This document shows, one piece after another, positions 27,030-35,291 of a stretch of DNA of 64,000 nt; the first letter of the stretch is position 1; each line of letters begins with the position of its first letter. The notes beneath the pieces were generated by a model, which saw only the letters and a list, made by a program, of their open reading frames with translations, did not search any database and had not been told where the DNA came from. Origin of the DNA: Flavobacteriales bacterium UBA4422 (lineage in GTDB: Bacteria; Bacteroidota; Bacteroidia; Flavobacteriales_G; Salibacteraceae). The position numbers and the translations under genes were made by a program. The DNA lies in contig DGQE01000039.1 in NCBI GenBank assembly GCA_002389645.1, positions 1 through 64,000 of the forward strand, read 5' to 3'.

Positions 27030-28000
27030 TGAACAAAGCAAGACCAGCATTAGTAAACAGAAGGTATCTACGCATTAAGATTTTTCAGGCCCTTTACGCT
27101 TATCATCGGACAGAGAATGCTGATCAGCAAAAGTTTGAGCGCGAGATGTTTGAAAGTATCAACAGATTGTATGATCTATACTTACACTTGATTACTTTAG
27201 TGATGCAAGTGGGTGTTGCTGCAGATGAGATTACCGCTACCAATCGAAAGAAAAATTTACCGTCCGACGAAGACCTTAATCCGAATATGAGGTTTGTTGA
27301 GAACCGAGTGTTCAAGATTTTGCGCGAAAACGAGCAATTGAAAAAGTTGGTTGAACGGTCAAAGATTGATTGGGGGAATGAGCACGATGATGTGCGTAGG
27401 ATTTTCAAGGCGTTTAAAGAAGAAGAGGCCTATCAGCTATTTATGATTCGTGAAGACAATGATCTGAGCACAGATATTGAATTAATCATCACGCTTTTCA
27501 GAGATCACTTAGTAATGAATGATATCATTCATTCTGCTTTAGAAGAAAAGGACATTTATTGGCAAGATGATTTGCCTATGGCCGCCATTACCGTTATCAA
27601 AACGTTGCAAGTATTACCTGATTTTGATGCCTCTAACTCTACTGTTTTAGCTGACTTGTATAAGAATAAAGAAGAAGACCAGCTTTTTGCCAAGGAGCTT
27701 TTTAGAAAGAGTATTCAATTTGCTGATGATTATGGTGAAATCATTGCATCGAAAGCCGATAATTGGGAAACTGAGCGCATCGCTTTTTTAGATTTACAGC
27801 TGATGACCATGGCACTTACCGAGTTAGAGCATTTTTCGACCATTCCAGTGAAGGTTACGCTTAATGAATACATAGAATTGGCTAAGGTGTACAGTACTCC
27901 AAAGAGTAAGGTGTTTATTAATGGAGTTTTAGATAAACTAGTGAATGATTTTAAAGCTGAAAAGCGAATTAATAAGCGCGGAAGAGGTTTAAACGAGTGA
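27029..28000 (+). CDS. nusB: Transcription antitermination factor NusB (long form)
   Basis: The protein has 323 residues, whereas E. coli NusB has about 139. The C-terminal 150 residues carry the all-helical NusB fold (FAKELFRKSIQFADDYGEII, IAFLDLQLMTMALTELEHF, VTLNEYIELAKVYSTPKSK, FINGVLDKL). The N-terminal extension, starting RRYLRIKIFQALYAYHR, is typical of Bacteroidota NusB. NusB with S10 (NusE) loads on boxA RNA for rRNA antitermination. It is coupled to the leucine dehydrogenase gene and followed by the DUF1573-yajC-ybbR-coaE group, an order I recognise from other Bacteroidota. Confidence 0.92.
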   Translation: MNKARPALVNRRYLRIKIFQALYAYHRTENADQQKFEREMFESINRLYDLYLHLITLVMQVGVAADEITATNRKKNLPSDEDLNPNMRFVENRVFKILRENEQLKKLVERSKIDWGNEHDDVRRIFKAFKEEEAYQLFMIREDNDLSTDIELIITLFRDHLVMNDIIHSALEEKDIYWQDDLPMAAITVIKTLQVLPDFDASNSTVLADLYKNKEEDQLFAKELFRKSIQFADDYGEIIASKADNWETERIAFLDLQLMTMALTELEHFSTIPVKVTLNEYIELAKVYSTPKSKVFINGVLDKLVNDFKAEKRINKRGRGLNE

Positions 28001-28024
28001 TTTGTTAACTAAATACAAAAGATG

Positions 28025-28057
28025 GTCATGTATAAGTGGTACATGACTCTATTTTTG
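28025..28057 (+). promoter_or_regulatory. Palindrome plus -7 element upstream of DUF1573 gene
   Basis: GTCATGTA (28025-28032) and TACATGAC (28040-28047) form a perfect 8-bp inverted repeat with a 7-nt centre. Two bases later comes TATTTTTG (28050-28057), an exact TAnnTTTG element, 23 nt before the ATG at 28081. The palindrome occupies the -33 to -7 spacer, the position of a repressor operator. It could instead be a weak terminator for nusB, since five T residues follow. Confidence 0.5.
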
Positions 28058-28080
28058 CGAATCAAAATAAAATTCAAGAA

Positions 28081-28548
28081 ATGAAAAGAATATTACTTAG
28101 TTCAATTGTTGTAGTAAGCATGATGTTAACCGCTTGCGGAGGTGGTGAAGAGTCCGCTAATGATTCTCAGCCTGAAATTACAACTGAAAATGTAGAGTCC
28201 ACAACTTCTATAGCTTATGGAGAAGAGGTGTATGATTTCGGAACAATTACAGAAGGCGAAAAGGTTACGCATGTATTTAACTTTACCAATACAGGTGATG
28301 CTGATTTGGTGATTGTATCAGCGAAAGGAAGCTGCGGGTGCACAGTTCCTGAATGGCCAAAAGAGCCAATTGCCCCAGGAGCAGAAGGAAAGATCAGTGT
28401 TGTATTTAACAGTGAAGGAAAGAAAGGAATGCAGAACAAGCGTGTTTCTATAGTAGCCAACACTGAGCCTGCAACTACAGCTATCACATTAAAAGGAGAA
28501 GTGATTTCTCCTGAAACTGCTGCTGAGCCAGCTGAAGCAACAGAATAA
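28081..28548 (+). CDS. DUF1573 lipoprotein
   Basis: The protein has 155 residues. The lipoprotein signal MKRILLSSIVVVSMMLTAC has lipobox LTAC, followed by GGG and an acidic linker. The single DUF1573 domain is an Ig-like fold: YDFGTITEGEKVTHVFNFTN, then the invariant SCGCTVPEWPKEPIAPG and NSEGKKGMQNKRVSI. The function of this widespread Bacteroidota family is unknown. The C-terminus is an Ala/Glu tail. An in-frame ATG at 28036 is rejected because it lies inside the upstream palindrome and promoter. It is followed 9 nt later by yajC. Confidence 0.88.
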   Translation: MKRILLSSIVVVSMMLTACGGGEESANDSQPEITTENVESTTSIAYGEEVYDFGTITEGEKVTHVFNFTNTGDADLVIVSAKGSCGCTVPEWPKEPIAPGAEGKISVVFNSEGKKGMQNKRVSIVANTEPATTAITLKGEVISPETAAEPAEATE

Positions 28549-28557
28549 AAAACAATT

Positions 28558-28887
28558 ATGTTACAAACAATATTTTTACAGTTCGGTGGAGGTGAAGGTG
28601 GAATCATGAGTTTCTTGCCATTGATTCTTATCGTTATTGTATTTTACTTCTTCATGATAAGACCTCAAACTAAGAAGGCGAAAGAAGCGAAGCAATTTCG
28701 TGAGTCTCTTTCTAAGGGTGATAAAGTGATTACCATTGGAGGTTTGCATGGCAAGATTACTGAAGTTAAAGAACTGTATGTGATGATTCAAATTGCAAAC
28801 GGAGTGGAAGTGAAAGTCACTAAGTCTGCTGTGAGTCCAGAACTTAGCCAAGGAAAAGGCGAAAGCGAATTGGCTCAGAAGAATTAA
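28558..28887 (+). CDS. yajC: Preprotein translocase subunit YajC
   Basis: The protein has 109 residues. A single membrane helix ([20 protein letters not shown]) ends in the family signature FMIRPQ-KKAKE, followed by the cytoplasmic domain with [14 protein letters not shown] and [12 protein letters not shown]. YajC associates with SecDF and is non-essential for Sec export in E. coli. The glycine-rich start [11 protein letters not shown] is common in Bacteroidota YajC. A strong terminator follows, ending this transcription unit. Confidence 0.94.
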   Translation: MLQTIFLQFGGGEGGIMSFLPLILIVIVFYFFMIRPQTKKAKEAKQFRESLSKGDKVITIGGLHGKITEVKELYVMIQIANGVEVKVTKSAVSPELSQGKGESELAQKN

Positions 28888-28905
28888 TATCGAGTAAATC
28901 TTAAG

Positions 28906-28941
28906 AAAAGCCCTTCTCATTCATTTGAGCGGGGCTTTTTT
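28906..28941 (+). terminator. Terminator after yajC
   Basis: AAAAGCCC (28906-28913) pairs with GGGCTTTT (28932-28939) and is extended by partial pairing of TTCTCAT with the TTGAGCG side; a T-run follows. Confidence 0.8.
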
Positions 28942-28979
28942 ATTGAAGAATAGATCGATTTAATGTAGGTTTGACATCC

Positions 28980-29969
28980 ATGCCAAGAGAGTCATTTTTT
29001 AGTGTAAGAGATATATTTCAAGACAGAAGAAAGCTATTCATTTTTCTGATTTGCTTGGTGTTAGCCACATTGAGTTGGATTTTCATCTCACTTGGGAAAT
29101 CTTATAGTTCTACTCTGGTAGTTCCAGTCAAATACATCAACTTCCCTGAGAATAAAACACTTTTGAATTCTGTTCCTGAGCGTTTAGCGGTGAACGTAAG
29201 CGGATCAGGTTATGATTTATTGCAGTTTGACGAGCGTTTAACAGAAGATACACTGATTGTCAATTTAGACAATTTGAAAATTAGCGTGCTAGGTGAGTAC
29301 CAGCGTGGGTATTTAGATCAAGCTGCTCTAAGTAAGGACTTGCAAGATCGGTTAAATGGCTCTTTGGCCATTAATCGAGTGTTAAGTGATAGCATATTCT
29401 TTGTATTCGACTTAAAGGTTTCGCGGATCATTTCAGTCAAGCCGAAGTTGAATTTTTCTATTGCGAGGGGTTTCATTTTGCTAGACTCGATCGAAGTGAT
29501 ACCAAATGAGCTTGAAGTGTTTGGTGCCCTTTCTATATTGGATACACTGTCTGCCATTGAAACAGAATTGAGTGAATTAGGTGAGCTTTCTAAATCTCGA
29601 AAATTCAAAGCGAGCATTTCTAAAAAGTATATTGGTGGCGATGCGAAAACCAGCTATGATAGTGTGTTGGTGGTCATTAATGTAGATAAGATTACCGAGA
29701 AGCGATTTATGCTCACACCCGAATTACTGAACGTGCCTGATTCGCTTGAAATGCTGACGTTTCCAAATGGTATCGAAGTTATTGCTCAAATTCCGCTGAG
29801 TATGTTTGATGAAGTAGTTGAGTCTGATTTTAAGATGGTTGTTGATTATAATAAGCTTGAAGAAGGTTATATGTTGCTGCCAGTTGAATTGGAATCGTGG
29901 AACCCAATCGCTGAAAACATTTCGATCAAACCTCAAAAGGTGGAGATTGTCCTTACTCGAATTGATTGA
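28980..29969 (+). CDS. YbbR-like domain protein
   Basis: The protein has 329 residues. One N-terminal membrane anchor (LFIFLICLVLATLSWIFISL) is followed by extracytoplasmic YbbR-type beta repeats, e.g. VPVKYINFPENKTLLNSVPE and VNVSGSGYDLLQF. In Firmicutes, the YbbR protein CdaR regulates the diadenylate cyclase CdaA. Bacteroidota homologues are usually next to coaE, as here, and their role is not known. ATG at 28980 is chosen over TTG at 28971. The stop codon overlaps the coaE ATG by one base. Confidence 0.85.
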   Translation: MPRESFFSVRDIFQDRRKLFIFLICLVLATLSWIFISLGKSYSSTLVVPVKYINFPENKTLLNSVPERLAVNVSGSGYDLLQFDERLTEDTLIVNLDNLKISVLGEYQRGYLDQAALSKDLQDRLNGSLAINRVLSDSIFFVFDLKVSRIISVKPKLNFSIARGFILLDSIEVIPNELEVFGALSILDTLSAIETELSELGELSKSRKFKASISKKYIGGDAKTSYDSVLVVINVDKITEKRFMLTPELLNVPDSLEMLTFPNGIEVIAQIPLSMFDEVVESDFKMVVDYNKLEEGYMLLPVELESWNPIAENISIKPQKVEIVLTRID

Positions 29970-30556
29970 TGAAGGTAATAGGACTCACAGGCGGAATTGG
30001 TAGTGGCAAGTCTACAGTCGCGAAAGTGTTTGCGTCACTTAGTGTTCCCGTGTTTTATGCAGATCAATTTGGTAAGAAGGTACTTGACTCAGATCCAAAA
30101 GTTAAAAGCGCGGTTATTGAGTTTTTAGGTGTAGAGTCTTATAAGGGTGATGCGGCCAATAGAAAGTTCATTGCACAGAAGGTGTTTAGCAACGATGATC
30201 TTCTTCAATCCCTCAATGCCATTGTGCATCCTGCTGTTGGTCGAGCGTTTACTGATTGGAAGAAAAACCTTCCCTCAGATACTAGATATTGCATTCGCGA
30301 GGCTGCTATTCTGTTTGAAAGTGATTCACATAAGGATTGCGACAAAGTGATCTGTGTTGTCTCCGATGATGAATTAAGAATTAGCAGGGTGATGCATCGT
30401 GATAAGGTGAGCAGAGCAGAAGTGGAAGACCGAATAATTAAGCAGATGCCACAAACCGAAAAAGCTGACCGAAGTGATTTTGTTATTGATAACTCGGGTA
30501 ATCGCTCAATTATTCAGCAAGTATTGGCTATTCATGTTAGTTTGAATGCGAAATGA
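29969..30556 (+). CDS. coaE: Dephospho-CoA kinase
   Basis: Last step of coenzyme A synthesis: ATP-dependent phosphorylation of the 3'-OH of dephospho-CoA. The protein has 195 residues. The P-loop is GGIGSGKST (8-16); the CoaE motif VFYADQFGKKVL follows, where the usual D-x-D/E is D-Q, then NAIVHPAVGRAF, YCIREAAILFES and VICVVSDDELRISRVMHRD. The start overlaps the ybbR stop (TGATG). The last codons (RSIIQQVLAIHVSLN) have a second, non-functional copy at 31153-31224; see that entry. Confidence 0.95.
   Translation: MKVIGLTGGIGSGKSTVAKVFASLSVPVFYADQFGKKVLDSDPKVKSAVIEFLGVESYKGDAANRKFIAQKVFSNDDLLQSLNAIVHPAVGRAFTDWKKNLPSDTRYCIREAAILFESDSHKDCDKVICVVSDDELRISRVMHRDKVSRAEVEDRIIKQMPQTEKADRSDFVIDNSGNRSIIQQVLAIHVSLNAK
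30503..30546 (+). repeat. Direct repeat copy 1 (coaE 3' end)
   Basis: 44 nt inside the coaE 3' end that match 31171-31214 at 39 of 44 positions by my count. The differences are mostly transitions at third codon positions. Confidence 0.85.
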
Positions 30557-30611
30557 ACATTTAAATTCAGTGTCAAATGTTTCTAAGCAATTTTTTTATT
30601 TTTAATTTCTA

Positions 30612-31139
30612 ATGGATTCGTTGTTGAGATATACTTCGCATGTTTTTCGGATTTTTCTGAGTTTGATTATCGTTACGTCCATGATGTCGTGCGAACGAAA
30701 CTTCTTCCACCATTCCATTGTGGAGGTAGAAGTAAATGGTATTAACGCAGAGTGGAATAAAAACCAAGGTGATAATATTCATTGGTATAATGAGAATGAA
30801 CCATTCGCAGAGATTAATTTCGGTAAAACAACCCTGACTAATGAACATGAGATGCAAGTATATCTAGAGATTGCAGATTTTTCGGGCGTAGGCATTTACA
30901 ACACGAGTTATGTAGATATTTGGTATTACATAGATGGTCAAGCTAATCGTTACACAACTGATAGCACCTTGTTTGTTGTCAGCGAAAATGAGGGAAACCA
31001 GCGATTGAGTGGCACGTTTAATCTAGGAGTATGCAAGTCAAGGGATTTGCCTGCTATTGATAATTGCCCGGATTCTTTGTCATTTTCTGAAGGGGTGTTT
31101 GAAAATTTGAGGTACTGTTCTTTTTGCGGTTTACAATAA
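30612..31139 (+). CDS. Hypothetical lipoprotein
   Basis: The protein has 175 residues. The signal MDSLLRYTSHVFRIFLSLII ends in lipobox TSMMSC. The mature part is beta-rich (VEVEVNGINAEWNKNQGD, MQVYLEIADFSGVGIYNTSY, QRLSGTFNLGVC) and ends with four cysteines (VCKS, NCPD, YCSFC). It resembles small DUF6252-type Bacteroidota lipoproteins in general layout, but I cannot assign the family. The gene lies exactly between two copies of the coaE 3' end, which suggests that it arrived as an insertion. Confidence 0.7.
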   Translation: MDSLLRYTSHVFRIFLSLIIVTSMMSCERNFFHHSIVEVEVNGINAEWNKNQGDNIHWYNENEPFAEINFGKTTLTNEHEMQVYLEIADFSGVGIYNTSYVDIWYYIDGQANRYTTDSTLFVVSENEGNQRLSGTFNLGVCKSRDLPAIDNCPDSLSFSEGVFENLRYCSFCGLQ

Positions 31140-31152
31140 ACATGAATTTAAA

Positions 31153-31224
31153 ATCAATAAATGGCTTAGTCGCTCAATTATTCACCAAGCATTGGCTATC
31201 CATGCTAATTTGAAAAAGGCTTAA
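31153..31224 (+). pseudogene. Remnant of a coaE 3' end
   Basis: In frame, 31153-31224 reads INKWLSRSIIHQALAIHANL KKA stop, against the true coaE end IDNSGNRSIIQQVLAIHVSL NAK stop. The DNA copy 31171-31214 matches 30503-30546 at 39 of 44 positions. No upstream part of coaE is present, so this is a 24-codon scrap with its stop codon kept. The last 20 bases lie within the 3' end of the convergent penicillin acylase gene. Confidence 0.8.
31171..31214 (+). repeat. Direct repeat copy 2 (coaE scrap)
   Basis: Second copy of the 44-nt repeat; it and copy 1 bracket a 0.67-kb segment that holds only the 30612-31139 lipoprotein gene. Confidence 0.85.
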
Positions 31225-33607
31225 AAGCTATTTTCAAAGATGTATTCTCTTCAATATCCCGCTTATTCATACGCTGCTTTCGCCATTCACCCTTCGCAAA
31301 CATGATGGCTTGATCGATATAATGATCGCTAAATGGATTGCCACTTTGCCCAGTAGGAAGGATGCTTAAGCTGTTTTCTACATCTGCAAAATCAATCAAG
31401 ATGCGCATGGCAGGTCCACTTTTTACTGGATAGTTTACGCCTTCATGATCAATCCAAAATGCTTGCTTATTGATCACTTCTTCGCCACCAGCTATTTCTA
31501 ACGGACCAACATTGAGCATACCGCCCAACACAGGCACTTTTCCCATGGGGTGTGGGTGGGTTAACTCATGTACATTCTTCCATTTCCATTCAGCAACATT
31601 CTTGCCCAGTGAAGTCTCTAAATTCTGAGCTGCCGTTTCAAATGCCTTTTGTAGCATTTCATCCTTGCTTTCGATGGCTTTGGTGTTTTTATCATCCCAC
31701 CAAGGATTGTTCTCCGTTTTCAGAAACTGAGGAACTGATCGGAGATAGAACAGTGTATGGATCATTGAATTGAAATCTGATGTTCCCAAATCATCTTCCA
31801 TGGCCAGTTTTAAGGTGTGATAGAGTAATTGATAGTAAACGATGGGCGTGTTGCTTTCCAAACCATGCGTTCCGTCCCAATCATTCAGCGCAGCCAGCAT
31901 TTCTTCTTGCATTTCGTTTTGTGGGCTCACATTGGCCGTCATCATTTTGGCGTTTTCAGGATACCACGGTGATTGATCGTTCAAGACTAAGTCCTTCATA
32001 ATATCTATATCCCAAAGCTCTGTTGATGACAATGCCTTGCTGATTTGGAGTGATCGCTGCCCAGCGTAATAATAACCGTGCACATAATTGTCACCTACTT
32101 GCTCAGGAGCGTTATTGGCCGAATGCACAAAACCCATTTCTGAATTTACCGAGCGTGGATTCTCTTCAAAATCATAATAACCCAGCGGATCATCATTGCC
32201 AGAAGCGCCATCTAAAATCAACTTTGGATCAACATGGGCTGGGCGTTTTAAGATTTTTGCAGTGCCCCACCATGCATAGTTTCCTTCTGCATCGCCATAC
32301 ATGACGTTCAATCCTGGAGCGGCCAGGTTTGGCAACTGGCTTTTAAATTCTTCCATGGAATTGGCTGTACAAAACTTATGCGCTACTTGCAGCGCTGCCA
32401 TAGGAAATTGAGTCAATGTCCAAAAGCATGAAATAGAATCAGTGATGGAGCTGTCCGTTAGTATAGAATTAATGATGGGGCCATGGTCGGTAGATTTCAC
32501 TGTAAACGTGACTTCTTTACCTGAGCTGCTTTTGACGGTTTCTTCTCTAGTATTTAAGGGTATTTCGTTTCCTGCGAGCACAAAATTGTCGCCTTTGATG
32601 GTTTCTCTGTACAAGTCCATATCATCATTTTCAAACATGGTCAATCCCCAAGCATGATGATCTGTGTGACCAATAAGCGGGTAGGGCAGTCCAGCTAAGA
32701 AATTACCATATAAGCGCATGTCTGGAGTTTCAATGTGTGCTTCATACCAAACCGATGGTTGCGCATAATTAATGTGGGTGTCATTGGCAAAAAGCACTTT
32801 ACCCGACTTCGATTTTTTGGGCGAAATCACCCAGCTATTGGAGCCTTCAAACAAAGGCAACTGCAGCGTATTTAAAATGCGTTGAACGCCCGAAGTGATA
32901 GAAGCAAGATCGAGGATGGTGTCGTTTTGCACAGAATCATTATTGGTGACAGGCATAGTTGCATGCCAAGATTCAGAATGAACCGATAGGCTTTCTAAAT
33001 AATCGGCACCTAATTGATGCAATATTTTATCTGCTAACGGGTCTGTTTTTAATGCCATGGCAAAACTGAAGCTCATGTAAGAAACCACGTGATAGATATC
33101 TACCGCTTCAAACGGCTCCGGCTCTAAACCCAAAATGGTGTATTCGATGGGTTTATGATTATTCTCGCGATACGCGTTGATGCCGTCTACATAAGCCTGC
33201 GCCCAGGTTTGCCAATCTTCTGTTTGGGTTTTCATAAATGTCTCATACGAAGTGCGTGACAATTCAGCTGTGCCCATCGTTCTAAACAAGCGGTCTATGT
33301 TCATTACGTCATCTCCAAAAAGTTCGGAAAGTCTTCCAGCGCCAACCCTGCGCAATACGTCCATTTGAAACAAGCGATCTCGGGCATGTACATATCCCAA
33401 AGTGCGCCAGGCATCTATATTATTCTCAGCGTAAATGTGCGGAATACCATAGTCATCAAAATGCACGGTAGCTTCACTATTAAGACCAGTAAGTTGCACT
33501 TCGGATGGTGTGTTAGGCGAATGTACCGATCGTAGGTAGAAAAATGAACCTATTGCGATGATGAAAATGACGGCGAATACAGCAGCTAAACCTTTAATGA
33601 TGCGCAT
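31205..33607 (-). CDS. Penicillin acylase family protein (Ntn hydrolase)
   Basis: The protein has 800 residues. An N-terminal membrane anchor or signal (LAAVFAVIFIIAIGSFFYL) precedes the alpha region (VHFDDYGIPHIYAENNIDAW, TLGYVHARDRLFQMDVLRR, AGRLSELFG). The beta-chain motif EGSNSWVISPKKSKSGK has the expected nucleophile serine at about residue 256, followed by NDTH. These enzymes cut themselves before that serine and hydrolyse amide bonds of acylated amines, including beta-lactams and acyl-homoserine lactones. Substrate here is unknown. Catalytic residues appear intact. The 3' end runs 20 bp into the coaE remnant on the other strand. Confidence 0.9.
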   Translation of the reverse strand: MRIIKGLAAVFAVIFIIAIGSFFYLRSVHSPNTPSEVQLTGLNSEATVHFDDYGIPHIYAENNIDAWRTLGYVHARDRLFQMDVLRRVGAGRLSELFGDDVMNIDRLFRTMGTAELSRTSYETFMKTQTEDWQTWAQAYVDGINAYRENNHKPIEYTILGLEPEPFEAVDIYHVVSYMSFSFAMALKTDPLADKILHQLGADYLESLSVHSESWHATMPVTNNDSVQNDTILDLASITSGVQRILNTLQLPLFEGSNSWVISPKKSKSGKVLFANDTHINYAQPSVWYEAHIETPDMRLYGNFLAGLPYPLIGHTDHHAWGLTMFENDDMDLYRETIKGDNFVLAGNEIPLNTREETVKSSSGKEVTFTVKSTDHGPIINSILTDSSITDSISCFWTLTQFPMAALQVAHKFCTANSMEEFKSQLPNLAAPGLNVMYGDAEGNYAWWGTAKILKRPAHVDPKLILDGASGNDDPLGYYDFEENPRSVNSEMGFVHSANNAPEQVGDNYVHGYYYAGQRSLQISKALSSTELWDIDIMKDLVLNDQSPWYPENAKMMTANVSPQNEMQEEMLAALNDWDGTHGLESNTPIVYYQLLYHTLKLAMEDDLGTSDFNSMIHTLFYLRSVPQFLKTENNPWWDDKNTKAIESKDEMLQKAFETAAQNLETSLGKNVAEWKWKNVHELTHPHPMGKVPVLGGMLNVGPLEIAGGEEVINKQAFWIDHEGVNYPVKSGPAMRILIDFADVENSLSILPTGQSGNPFSDHYIDQAIMFAKGEWRKQRMNKRDIEENTSLKIAFKPFSN

Positions 33608-33745
33608 GAATGGGTAAATTAGTTAGGTCTATCAAGTTTAAGTAAAATCGATCAATCTGATTGGTGATTCGAACAAGAAAGGTTTCAAATTGATCATTGA
33701 AATAAATCTCCTATTGGCGCGTTTGATTGTCCAATCACAATTTAC

Positions 33746-33958
33746 ATGAAGTATTTATTCATCTCCACCATTATACTGTTTTCTATCAGTCTATCATCTT
33801 GCAATAAAGACAACTGTCAAACCTGCACTAAAACTATTGGTGGAGTAGCAGGCAATTTTGTGGATGAAGAACGAGAAGTTTGCAACGAAATCGAGGCAAA
33901 TAGTCTTGAATCCTCGTCAAGCGGAACCACGGTTTGGAAGTGTGAGGAAGTGAAGTGA
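33746..33958 (+). CDS. Small lipoprotein, 70 residues
   Basis: The signal MKYLFISTIILFSISLSSC ends with lipobox SLSSC. The mature chain has about 52 residues with five further cysteines (NKDNCQTCTK, EVCNEIE, WKCEEVK), so disulfide bonding is likely. I do not recognise a family. It stands alone, 140 bp from the divergent penicillin acylase gene. Confidence 0.65.
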   Translation: MKYLFISTIILFSISLSSCNKDNCQTCTKTIGGVAGNFVDEEREVCNEIEANSLESSSSGTTVWKCEEVK

Positions 33959-34008
33959 AGAAATTGGGGATAAGAGCTTGTAAACGAGACATTAGGCGTA
34001 TCTGTCAA

Positions 34009-34040
34009 GAATCATGTTGATCAATAGATCTGTGATTTTT
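34009..34040 (+). terminator. Possible weak terminator
   Basis: AATCA ... TGATT arms with an inner GATC/GATC pairing and a following T-run, 50 nt after the small lipoprotein gene. The rest of the 33959-34220 gap shows nothing else clear. Confidence 0.35.
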
Positions 34041-34220
34041 CTCTTACCCAAACTAGACACACTGTGCCTGGATTGTTAAAGAACCTCCCTTAAAAGATGA
34101 AATACTTCAGATATTGTAAAAACGGATTAGAATTGAGGTTTACTTAACCTTGATATAGTTTCTAGGCCTTTGCTTATTCATAAAACACTGAAAGTTGTAT
34201 CATTATTAATCAAATAAAAA

Positions 34221-34615
34221 ATGATGGATAAAAAGTACTTCTCTCTACACTTTGGATTTTTTTAACGGTAAATTATATTTTTTGCGTTGTATTTTCCCTC
34301 TTTTACGCTCCTGACCTTCAGCAGTTTTTATCAGGCAAAGCTGGTGACATTGAACTCACCGAAAGTTTCTTACTAACTTTTGCAATCATCATGGAATTGG
34401 CGATGGTGATGATCGTACTGTCTAGGGTTTTGAAATATTCTTTAAATCGTTGGTTCAATATTATAGGAGGAGCTGTATTCACATTAATACAAATAGGAAC
34501 ACTTCTAGATGGCGCCTTTACCATGCATTACCTCTTTTTCAGCATTGTGGAAATATCCACTACGCTTTACATTGGCTGGACGGCTTGGAATTGGAAAATT
34601 CCAGAAAAAGCATAA
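34221..34615 (+). pseudogene. Frameshifted DUF6326-family membrane protein
   Basis: ATG at 34221 reads MMDKKYFSLHFGFF and then hits TAA (34263-34265). In the frame two bases on, the protein continues from 34262 without a break: LTVNYIFCVVFSLF, ESFLLTFAIIMELAMVMIVL, SRVLKYSLNRWFNIIGG, and TAWNWKIPEKA to the stop at 34615. Joined, these give about 131 residues with four hydrophobic helices and the SRVL-NRW-NII pattern of DUF6326. The join falls in a run of seven T (34257-34263); eight would restore the frame. So this is either a fresh pseudogene or a homopolymer sequencing error. An in-frame ATG at 34391 would give only the last 74 residues. Confidence 0.75.
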
Positions 34616-34627
34616 GGGCATTATCTG

Positions 34628-35197
34628 CTAGAACTCGTATTCAAGCCATACCTTTAGCTTCACTCCTGCATCATACTCATACTCAAAAACATCTGGAAGA
34701 CCATTGGAACTGTGGTAAAGGTTAGCCGTACACCAAAATATTTCTTGATACGAACCATCATCGTAATCTAACAAAGAGAATCGGTATGTTTCTGATTGGT
34801 TGGCCACGTCAAATTTCAACTCATCCTCAAATGTGAATTCACTTGAAGGTGAATTGTCAAATCGCTCATTGGAAATAAATGATAAAAACACATCTCTTCC
34901 TTTTTGAATTCCAAGTTGCACATCAGGTCTTGACCCATCTTCATCCCATTCACGATTCACATAGAATTCCACATCTGAAATTTGCACTCTGGTCATGGTA
35001 ATGCTCTTGGGTTGCCGCTGGAGAGAACAAAAATCATCTGTAAATCTTTCAGTGCATTCGCAAATTCCTTTTTCACATATTCCCTCATTGTCGCATTCAA
35101 CATCCTTGCATTTGTTGCAGGCTGAAATTGTCGTGATCAGTGTAGCAATCAGAAGGACATTGCACAATGAACTGATGTATTTTATGCGCGATTTCAT
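34628..35197 (-). CDS. EGF-like lipoprotein, unknown function
   Basis: The protein has 189 residues. The signal MKSRIKYISSLCNVLLIATL ends in lipobox TISAC. Next is a compact cysteine-rich segment (NKCKDVECDNEGICEKGICE, CTERFTDDFC) with the C-x(5)-C-E-C spacing of an EGF-like domain. The remaining 130 residues are beta-rich and acidic, with FYVNREWDEDGSRPDVQLGI. EGF-plus-beta-domain lipoproteins of this kind are frequent in Bacteroidota and are usually surface exposed; no activity is assignable. Confidence 0.72.
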   Translation of the reverse strand: MKSRIKYISSLCNVLLIATLITTISACNKCKDVECDNEGICEKGICECTERFTDDFCSLQRQPKSITMTRVQISDVEFYVNREWDEDGSRPDVQLGIQKGRDVFLSFISNERFDNSPSSEFTFEDELKFDVANQSETYRFSLLDYDDGSYQEIFWCTANLYHSSNGLPDVFEYEYDAGVKLKVWLEYEF

Positions 35198-35291
35198 CTG
35201 AGCTAAAATAGTTCTTTAATTGTAAGTTTTCTTTTTATGACCACCCCTTGGTGCAGGCTTAACATTTACTTGTTATAGCACCTATAGAAGA

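Noticed and set aside
28036..28080. Upstream in-frame ATG of the DUF1573 gene
   Set aside because: It lies within the palindrome and promoter and would spoil the lipoprotein signal that starts at 28081.
30609..30857. Minus-strand 82-codon frame over the lipoprotein gene
   Set aside because: Opposite the better-supported lipoprotein with lipobox; no signal or family features.
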